Shown here: piece by piece, positions 59,204-64,000 of the stretch
How positions within the stretch are numbered: position 1 is the stretch's first letter
How the letters are laid out: every line of letters starts with the position of its first letter
DNA from: Bacteroidaceae bacterium
Lineage (GTDB): Bacteria > Bacteroidota > Bacteroidia > Bacteroidales > Bacteroidaceae
Reading direction: 5' to 3'
Assembly: GCA_017940185.1 (NCBI GenBank)
Contig: JAGAZE010000023.1
Location: forward strand, 30,662-94,661
Length of the DNA: 64,000 nucleotides
Made by a program: the position numbers and the translations under genes
The notes under the pieces: generated by a model
Told to the model about the DNA's origin: nothing
The model's database searches: none
Seen by the model: only the letters and a program-made list of their open reading frames with translations

Positions 59204-59528
59204 AGACATATGCAGTTGCGGAATAAGCCGCGTGCTGCCCCACATCCTACCTGTCTACATATTTCTTCATGCGGTTTCTCATTGTCATTTTCGGATTTAG
59301 GTTGACTCAGGACATCTTGTTGGAACTTGCCGCCACCCGACGGCTTAGCAAAAGCCTGTCAGCTTATTTGCTCATCGGCTGATGAGGGCGTAATTGTCGG
59401 CTGGTAGAAGTGTTGCCCAATCACGAGCCCTAGAACTTCGCTTGCGATGCAGTGGCAATCGAAAAATGCCGGCAAAGAGCTAAAATTTCGTCAATCGCGC
59501 AACACCGTTCGCGTAAATTTACAAAAGG
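59204..59528. other. Non-coding entry into the AT-rich island
   Basis: No gene is supported in these 325 bp. A minus-strand frame of about 43 codons ends ITPSSADEQIS near 59365 but lacks a convincing start. GC content falls through this stretch. Confidence 0.5.
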
Positions 59529-59565
59529 CATTCTGTCATTTTGTGTCTTAACCTGCCGCAAAATC

Positions 59566-59579
59566 TTGATTTATGTCAA
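59566..59579. promoter_or_regulatory. Crp/Fnr-type operator, copy 1
   Basis: TTGATTTATGTCAA differs by one base from the FNR consensus TTGAT-N4-ATCAA. It is centred about 80 bp upstream of the expected transcription start. An identical site occurs at 61599-61612 at the same distance. The regulator is inferred, not identified. Confidence 0.55.
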
Positions 59580-59616
59580 GAAAACAAGAATATAATCAAA
59601 TTAATTGCACTTTTTC

Positions 59617-59647
59617 TTGCATTAACCGGATTTTGTTAATATCTTTA
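59617..59647 (+). promoter_or_regulatory. Promoter of unit 1
   Basis: TTG (59617-59619), 20 bp, TATCTTTA (59640-59647), close to the Bacteroidetes consensus; the last base of the -7 box is A rather than G. The same arrangement is found in copy 2. Confidence 0.6.
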
Positions 59648-59696
59648 CAACGCAAAAAGTATGTTTTTATGTAAATCATAAAGAAACCACTACATT

Positions 59697-59927
59697 ATGA
59701 AACCGTCCATAATCTTATTCACGACCTTGCTGTCCTGCCTGCTTCTGCTGCCAGGCGTGCGCAGCATCGCTCAGGTCGTGCAGCCCGACACGGCAGCGGT
59801 GGATACGACAGGCGCCGGAGCTGGATTATTATCTGCATATGGCATGCAGATGAATGGCGGTCAATTATTGAATAGAATACACTCGATAACTCCAAAATTC
59901 TGGAAAATATACGGAATAAACAACTAA
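59697..59927 (+). pseudogene. Toxin remnant 1: signal-peptide head fused in frame to a terminal peptide
   Basis: A 76-codon open frame. The first 26 codons are a signal peptide (LLLLPGVRSIAQ) and residues 27-43 (VVQPDTAAVDTTGAGAG) are GC-rich like the core genome. At about 59825 the composition turns AT-rich and encodes LLSAYGMQMNGGQLLNRIHS and a short tail ending YGINN. No domain fits between. I interpret it as the two ends of a larger exported toxin gene joined by an internal in-frame deletion. It could also be a genuine small secreted protein. It lies behind the copy 1 promoter and 19 bp before an immunity-like gene. Confidence 0.55.
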
Positions 59928-59946
59928 ACAATTAGTTTAAAAACTT

Positions 59947-60438
59947 ATGGCAAAGCGAGTAATAACAAAAATTGGCGATATATTTTGTGCCAAGGTCAAT
60001 AATCATCATAAAAGATATTTGCAATATATTATCTGTGATCAGACATGTTTAAATTGTGATGTCATCCGAGTTTTTATGGAAAAATACCCAATTGATGCAT
60101 GTCCGACATTGTCCGACATTGTCAATGGAGAAGTGGATTTTTATTCTCACTGTGATATAAGGACAGGAATTAAGAAAGGTTTATGGGAAAAAGTAGGTCA
60201 TATCAGCAACATTGGTAAAATAGATCATGTGATTTTTAAATGTAAATCAGACTATACTAATGTAAATATTGACAACGATTGGAGAATCTGGAAGATAAAC
60301 AATAATATATCACATATTGGCACATTACGTGGAGATAGCTATATGTATGCTTATTTGGGATTGATATTTCATCCAGAAGACATTATCCATAAACTTAAAA
60401 CAGGTGCGTATCCAGGCGTGTTTGCCAAATTTGAATAA
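59947..60438 (+). CDS. Imm26-like immunity protein
   Basis: A 163-residue protein without a signal peptide. Its pattern (ITKIGDIFCAKV, KRYLQYIICDQTCLNCDVIR, DIVNGEVDFYSHCDIRTGIK and GLWEKVG) resembles the Imm26 group of polymorphic-toxin immunity proteins as I remember it; a profile search would be needed to confirm. Such proteins bind and neutralise a cognate toxin domain in the cytosol. The base composition is far lower in GC than in genes before 59.2 kb, as usual for exchanged immunity genes. It follows toxin remnant 1 by 19 bp with no intact toxin next to it. Confidence 0.65.
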   Translation: MAKRVITKIGDIFCAKVNNHHKRYLQYIICDQTCLNCDVIRVFMEKYPIDACPTLSDIVNGEVDFYSHCDIRTGIKKGLWEKVGHISNIGKIDHVIFKCKSDYTNVNIDNDWRIWKINNNISHIGTLRGDSYMYAYLGLIFHPEDIIHKLKTGAYPGVFAKFE

Positions 60439-60489
60439 AAGACAGGATACAATTTGGAGATTAATAATAAGAAAAGTTTTGCTGTTTCA

Positions 60490-60521
60490 TTGTGTCTGAA
60501 ACGAATTAAATGTTACCTTTG
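60490..60521 (+). promoter_or_regulatory. Promoter of unit 2
   Basis: TTG (60490-60492), 21 bp, TACCTTTG (60514-60521), ending 11 bp before the ATG at 60533. It belongs to the conserved head and gives a very short leader. Confidence 0.6.
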
Positions 60522-60532
60522 GCATCATTTTC

Positions 60533-60756
60533 ATGAAAAGATCCTTTCTCATCTATGCCTTATTCTTTATCTGTTCTGTGGTGCAGGCACAGTGGGAATG
60601 TGCTTACGACGGCACCACCGGCAACCTCACCTCGCGACAGGGCGTGAATGGTACGGAGCAGGAAAACTTATCTACAATCCTGCAAAAGCCAATCATAATT
60701 ATAAACATGCAAATTATAACAGCGGAGGAATAATGCTATGGATAAAAAAAAGATAA
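60533..60756 (+). pseudogene. Toxin remnant 2: YD-repeat head joined out of frame to a toxin-like tail
   Basis: From 60533 the frame encodes a signal peptide (LFFICSVVQAQ) and an RHS/YD-like motif (CAYDGTTGNLTSRQ), GC-rich until about 60655, and stops at 60733 after a nonsense-like stretch. Another frame across the same AT-rich stretch reads WYGAGKLIYNPAKANHNYKH and ends LWIKKR at 60756. That tail overlaps the next gene's start by 19 bp, as toxin and immunity genes often do. I read this as a frameshifted join of the first and last codons of a secreted RHS-type protein. Confidence 0.6.
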
Positions 60757-61394
60757 GTACCTTGTTGTCGCTAATGATGTTGTTCTGCATGCAAGGTTAT
60801 ACTCAAATATGTTCGGATAGCTTGATTTGGAAACAAAAGGATAAAGCCATCGGCGAACTATACGACTATATGAGTCGTATAGTAAATGACACGTCCCCAA
60901 TAGTCATAAAGCCTTGGGGATATTCTCTTTTTGATTATATTCAATGGCTGGTACAAAAAAAGAAGATTAAGAGGATACGTACCTTACAAAGACAAATACT
61001 GCAAAGTAAAACTAAGGCCTATATGGATAGTTGTTTTGTGATAGTGAACGATTCTGTGAAGTCTTTTAGGTGTAGCGACAAGAATCAAGCAATAGAATGG
61101 GGAAAAAGTATGGTTCTGTCCCCCTATACACCAACAGAAGTGTACCCCACTGAATTGTCTGTCATGAAGAGCAGAATCTTGATATTAATGTTTCACTATG
61201 GCTCAGGTATTATACGGATGCGTTTTTACGTGTTCAGATACCATGATGATTATTGGGAGTTGCTAACAGTTTCCAATGATTGTAAAATCAATGTGGTTCA
61301 AATGAAAGTTGATGACAACAACGAAGCTGTTTTTTTTAAGAGTCCCTCTGGTAACATAGGAAAATTGTCATATGAATTGCTACAGAACAAATAA
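60738..61394 (+). CDS. Secreted protein of unknown function, candidate immunity protein
   Basis: A 218-residue protein with a signal peptide (about 1-22, LFCMQGYTQ). The mature part (LYDYMSRIVNDTSPIVIKPW, IRTLQRQILQSKT) is AT-rich with many Lys and Ile codons and matches no family I know. Its ATG lies inside the tail of toxin remnant 2. The position suggests an immunity protein against a toxin acting in the periplasm, but this rests on context only. Confidence 0.6.
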   Translation: MDKKKISTLLSLMMLFCMQGYTQICSDSLIWKQKDKAIGELYDYMSRIVNDTSPIVIKPWGYSLFDYIQWLVQKKKIKRIRTLQRQILQSKTKAYMDSCFVIVNDSVKSFRCSDKNQAIEWGKSMVLSPYTPTEVYPTELSVMKSRILILMFHYGSGIIRMRFYVFRYHDDYWELLTVSNDCKINVVQMKVDDNNEAVFFKSPSGNIGKLSYELLQNK

Positions 61395-61560
61395 CGTCCT
61401 GTTTTCAGCGTTTCTCCGCCTAGCGATAGCGTAGGCAATACTTCGTAGCCTGCATTTGCCTAGACCACACCAAACTTGTAGACAAGAGCCTTGGAAAGGG
61501 AATGGAAAAGAACAAGAAGTGACGGAATGGAAAAACGGAAGTGGAGAGGGGAAATCGTAA
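61395..61560. other. Gap before the second leader
   Basis: With the leader, promoter and tail that follow, the distance from 61394 to the next intact gene is 406 bp. In this first part I see no gene or repeat. Confidence 0.4.
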
Positions 61561-61598
61561 CATTCTGTCATTTTGTGCTTTTAGAATACCGCAAATAC

Positions 61599-61612
61599 TT
61601 GATTTATGTCAA
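61599..61612. promoter_or_regulatory. Crp/Fnr-type operator, copy 2
   Basis: TTGATTTATGTCAA, identical to the site in copy 1 and again about 80 bp upstream of the expected start. Conservation in position and sequence while neighbouring bases vary argues for function. Confidence 0.55.
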
Positions 61613-61650
61613 GAAAAATAACAATAAAGTCAAAACAAATGCACTTTTTC

Positions 61651-61681
61651 TTGCATTAACCTGATTTTGTTAATATCTTTA
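61651..61681 (+). promoter_or_regulatory. Promoter of unit 3
   Basis: TTG near 61651, about 20 bp, TATCTTTA (61674-61681), as in copy 1. Confidence 0.6.
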
Positions 61682-61690
61682 CGACGCAAA

Positions 61691-61795
61691 AAGTATGCCG
61701 TGTTGCAAAACATAAGAGTTTGGGACCCTGCTGTATGGAAATCAGTATCTGCTAATAAACACCAAATAACTAGAAGTACATGGTTTTTTAAGTAA
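61691..61795 (+). pseudogene. Toxin remnant 3: terminal peptide without a head
   Basis: An open stretch of 34 codons with no ATG reads KYAVLQNIRVWDPAVW and ends with TWFFK before a TAA five bases ahead of the next gene. It starts directly at the end of the leader copy, so the 5' part of the toxin gene is missing altogether. The assignment as a toxin tail rests on its position relative to the immunity-like gene, matching units 1, 2 and 4. Confidence 0.45.
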
Positions 61796-61800
61796 CTGCA

Positions 61801-62490
61801 ATGAAAACAAACATAACGCTATACATGTTAATTATCGCAAACGCCCTTGTTTTATCAGGATGTCATACGGCGTTTAATAATGTTTCAACATCGTACGATG
61901 TGAAATATTGTTATTATGAAAATAAAGATTTTTCGTACAACGATTTTTTGGACACCCTTGATTACTACGTAAACCTAAAACTTGCAACACAAGAACTGGA
62001 GATAAGCTCTTTTATGAATTGTGAATTTTCCACCTATTCTCCAGAATTGATTACGCTAAGGGAATACTATCCTATTTATAGTGTTTACTCGCCTAATTGG
62101 TGTTGGAATAATCACCCGTCGCACAGAGACTTACACAAGATGCTAGATCCTTCAAGTTTAGTAATGACAGAAGTAGTTGTATCTGAAAATGGAAATTTTA
62201 TTCATAATACAGGCGAGGAGGTAAAGTATTTAAATAAGAAACAACAACACACAGATATTCTTTTTCCGCAATTATTCGCACTTATTAAAAGGCTATCTCC
62301 GATGGCTGTAATTTGTATTGCCAATCATTATTACGAAGGTGTTTGGATCAAACTCCATTCAGAATATATCTTTTATGATTATGATCCTGATACTGAGGAG
62401 TATTATCAGTCAGACTTTCAAACTAAATGTAGCAATATGTCAGATATAGATATCATTTGTTTGACAATGCCAAACATACATGGAGGATGA
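61801..62490 (+). CDS. Lipoprotein of unknown function, candidate immunity protein
   Basis: A 229-residue predicted lipoprotein with lipobox LVLSGC (Cys about residue 21). The mature part is AT-rich and rich in Tyr and Asn (YCYYENKDFSYNDFLDTLDY, ELITLREYYPIYSVYSPNWC) and matches no family I know. It lies 5 bp after the terminal peptide of remnant 3. Lipoprotein immunity proteins exist for periplasmic toxins, so this is a plausible but unproven role. The stop overlaps an ATG that opens a 39-codon frame (62487-62606) of doubtful reality. Confidence 0.6.
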   Translation: MKTNITLYMLIIANALVLSGCHTAFNNVSTSYDVKYCYYENKDFSYNDFLDTLDYYVNLKLATQELEISSFMNCEFSTYSPELITLREYYPIYSVYSPNWCWNNHPSHRDLHKMLDPSSLVMTEVVVSENGNFIHNTGEEVKYLNKKQQHTDILFPQLFALIKRLSPMAVICIANHYYEGVWIKLHSEYIFYDYDPDTEEYYQSDFQTKCSNMSDIDIICLTMPNIHGG

Positions 62491-62652
62491 GAACCTCACA
62501 AACTGTCGCAACAAGCATTATACTAAAAGAAAAAAATAGCGTTTTACATATTTCACCACCTATGCTTTTAACAAATCCCCCTTATTACATAATTGTGCAA
62601 GGATAATGTTCTCTACTTTATAAAGGATCTTTTGTTGAAAAAAGAAATTATT

Positions 62653-63255
62653 ATGAAGACTTTATTGAAAATAACAAATGGTGGTAGTATCGGCTTGTAT
62701 ATAGTTTTTGTATTAATACTTGCAGGATGTAGTTACAGCTTCCCCCTGTTTAATTCAACGTTTTATTTTCATGGACAGCAATTCAATGTCAGCGTAATCT
62801 ACACCGACCACCTGACAATGTACATTCAGTCAGATAAAGACTTCGTGGTCTATCCGGATTCTCTCCGTATAGAGTTCTCTCACGATAACTTGTCGCTACA
62901 GGTAAGGCAATACACTGTGGATGTGGTGCGGGAGAGAGGTTATTACCCTGCCGCAAAGGAAGAACCGATTGACTCCAATATGTCTGCCTATGATATCAAC
63001 AGGAATCGGGATGGGCAATACCTCAAAATCAAATTCTATATCACAGGCGATGTGGACATCCGTGATGCTCAACACCCGTTGTATATGAATGTGTTGCCTA
63101 ACGGCTACATCATTTGCCAAGGAGAAAGTGTCATCAAAGATACACTCAAAATAAAGATCACACAAGAGAACATGCATTGGCTCAAACGTCCTCTATATAA
63201 GCCGGTGACTAAGACCAAAACCGCCAAGGCATGGGAACGAATGGGTGAAAAATAG
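62653..63255 (+). CDS. Lipoprotein of unknown function in the island
   Basis: A 200-residue predicted lipoprotein with lipobox LILAGC. The N-terminal codons are AT-rich but from about residue 35 GC content rises towards the genome level. The mature part (FYFHGQQFNVSVIYTDHLTM, YPDSLRIEFSHDNLSLQVRQ) looks like an all-beta domain. No family is recognised. The ATG at 62653 is chosen as the start of the signal; an upstream in-frame ATG adds 20 non-signal residues. It may be another orphan immunity gene or a resident gene caught between cassettes. Confidence 0.65.
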   Translation: MKTLLKITNGGSIGLYIVFVLILAGCSYSFPLFNSTFYFHGQQFNVSVIYTDHLTMYIQSDKDFVVYPDSLRIEFSHDNLSLQVRQYTVDVVRERGYYPAAKEEPIDSNMSAYDINRNRDGQYLKIKFYITGDVDIRDAQHPLYMNVLPNGYIICQGESVIKDTLKIKITQENMHWLKRPLYKPVTKTKTAKAWERMGEK

Positions 63256-63350
63256 CAATCTTGACTTGATGCAGAACATGAAGATGTACCCCTCGTATCA
63301 GCAAATTCTGAGCAACATTTCCAAATAGCATAACCATATTAGCATATATT

Positions 63351-63756
63351 ATGAAACATGTCCTTCTCACCTTCATCCTTCTCGCAATCTGTTGCACCAT
63401 TTCGCGGGCACAGATAGCCTACAGCTACGATCCGGCGTGCAACCGCATCAGCCGTCAGCCTGTGCTGCAGCAGGGGCAGCCCGTCATGGACGAAGAAGCC
63501 CTCAGCGATGAGACGGTTAGTATCAGCGTAAGTCCCACCCCCACGAGCGGTCCATTCACACTCGTCGTTCACGGCATGGAGCAGCCAGGTACGTTCCCCG
63601 TGACCATCGCCGATGCCTACGGCACCCCGCTGGTGAATGCCATGGGCTCATCGGTGGCCACCCCGCTGGACATCTCCGCAAAGCAACAATCTAATATTTA
63701 GTGGTTCAAGGGAATCTTATCAAAGGTATATCAGAAATCTCTTTATAAATTGGTAA
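63351..63756 (+). pseudogene. Toxin remnant 4: YD motif and truncated T9SS sorting domain joined to a tail
   Basis: From 63351 the frame encodes a signal peptide (CTISRAQ), the YD motif IAYSYDPACNRISRQ and a type A sorting-domain-like stretch (ISVSPTPTSGPFTLVV, IADAYGTPL) that stops short at PLDIS, where such domains normally continue with a G-Y/I-Y strand and a basic end. It is closed at 63701. From about 63682 the next frame reads SNNLIFSGSRESYQRYIRNL and stops at 63756, six bases before the next gene. GC-rich and AT-rich halves meet at about 63680. The N-terminal part matches the small YD/sorting-domain proteins that precede RHS genes in this group, by memory. Confidence 0.6.
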
Positions 63757-63761
63757 CTATC

Positions 63762-64000
63762 ATGCGAATAAAGTTGTTTACATTGTGTTTGATATTTATA
63801 TATCAACTTCCTGTCATTTCACAAGATAATGATTTCAACAAAAGGTTAGTGTTAACGTTTCAACATCTTCAGAATGACACCTCTCTTCGTTCTAACATTT
63901 ACAATTATATTGGAAAGAGTAATCGGAAAAATGTAAAGAATTCTCCATCTATTTTCATAGCAGTTAATATAAATATCACTCTAAATAGTGAAAAAAAATA
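63762..64000 (+). CDS. Secreted protein, 5' part, candidate immunity protein
   Basis: An ATG at 63762 opens a frame of 79 codons that is still open at the window end. It begins with a signal peptide (MRIKLFTLCLIFIYQLPVIS) and continues with a Lys/Asn-rich AT-rich sequence (LVLTFQHLQNDTSLRSNIYN). It begins 5 bp after the stop of the tail of remnant 4, repeating the tail-then-gene order of units 1 to 3. Confidence 0.6.
   Translation, partial: MRIKLFTLCLIFIYQLPVISQDNDFNKRLVLTFQHLQNDTSLRSNIYNYIGKSNRKNVKNSPSIFIAVNINITLNSEKK

Larger units (their letters stand above)
59529..59663 (+). repeat. Duplicated leader, copy 1
   Basis: About 135 bp that recur with small changes at 61561-61697. Shared blocks include CATTCTGTCATTTTGTG, CTTGATTTATGTCAAGAAAA, GCACTTTTTCTTGCATTAAC and CGCAAAAAGTATG. 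It carries a Crp/Fnr-like palindrome and a promoter, so it is a regulatory duplication. Confidence 0.9.
61561..61697 (+). repeat. Duplicated leader, copy 2
   Basis: Second copy of the 135-bp leader at 59529-59663, with the same operator and promoter. Its end marks the point where unit 3 departs from unit 1: the following sequence encodes a different terminal peptide at once, with no signal-peptide head. Confidence 0.9.

Noticed and set aside
59204-59420. Insertion sequence fragment
   Set aside because: The minus-strand frame ending SADEQIS has no transposase motif and no inverted repeats were found.
61380-61571. 63-codon minus-strand frame in the island
   Set aside because: It overlaps the end of the 60738 gene and the start of the leader repeat and shows no signal or motif.

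Overview
The window looks like a chromosomal segment of a Bacteroidales bacterium, most likely Prevotellaceae. Many genes follow the Bacteroidetes promoter (TTTG, about 19-21 bp, TAnnTTTG) and lack a strong Shine-Dalgarno. PorU and PorV of the type IX secretion system (T9SS) are present, with cargo carrying T9SS-like C-termini, a BspA-type leucine-rich repeat protein, a TPR hybrid sensor/AraC regulator and a Bacteroidetes-style UmuD/UmuC pair. The species call is inference. Most of the window is GC-rich housekeeping sequence; the last 4.5 kb is markedly AT-rich and different in kind.

Layout. 1-7 kb, minus strand: an ECF sigma factor with a partner gene cut by the window edge, ispF, then FAH-family hydrolase-porU-porV ending at a terminator. 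7-18.9 kb, plus strand: malQ, a secreted serpin, two SurA-like periplasmic PPIases, an OstA/LptA-like protein, mutL and an OmpA-like porin. 19-30.5 kb: a pair of chromate transporter halves (minus), an OmpA lipoprotein (plus), a one-module nonribosomal peptide synthetase behind ribD (minus), prmC (plus), then trpS and three lipoproteins (minus). 30.6-36.4 kb: sialidase, tRNA-Val, two zinc-ribbon membrane proteins, ybeY and recO. 36.5-45.8 kb, plus: tRNA-Glu, rpsT, gyrB, hybrid two-component regulator, gpmI, xerD and a DUF4294 gene. 45.9-55.9 kb, minus: CapA-like and DUF3160 proteins, dnaG and a 1327-residue leucine-rich repeat protein. 56.1-59.2 kb, plus: rnhB-umuD-umuC and a phosphoesterase.

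59.2-64 kb is the most unusual part. Four units run head to tail on the plus strand. Three begin with the start of a secreted protein (signal peptide; in two cases a YD/RHS-like motif; in one a truncated T9SS sorting domain) that switches abruptly into AT-rich sequence. That sequence encodes a terminal peptide of about 25-36 codons, in frame once and in another frame twice. The third unit keeps only the tail behind a promoter. Each tail is followed within 20 bp, or with overlap, by a small gene: one resembles Imm26 immunity proteins, the others are secreted, lipoprotein or unknown proteins. I read this as an array of orphan immunity genes left when the bodies of T9SS-exported RHS-type toxins were deleted, leaving the two ends of each toxin gene. 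Units 1 and 3 share a duplicated leader of about 135 bp with a Crp/Fnr-type palindrome (TTGATTTATGTCAA) at a constant distance from a TATCTTTA -7 element.

Other points of interest are the lone C-A-T-R peptide synthetase, promoters placed so close to the ATG that prmC and the sialidase should be leaderless, a possible small RNA or attenuator upstream of gpmI, a 44-bp non-coding tandem repeat after tRNA-Val, and a 22-bp repeat between the FAH gene and malQ. No rRNA, CRISPR array, complete insertion sequence or prophage was seen.
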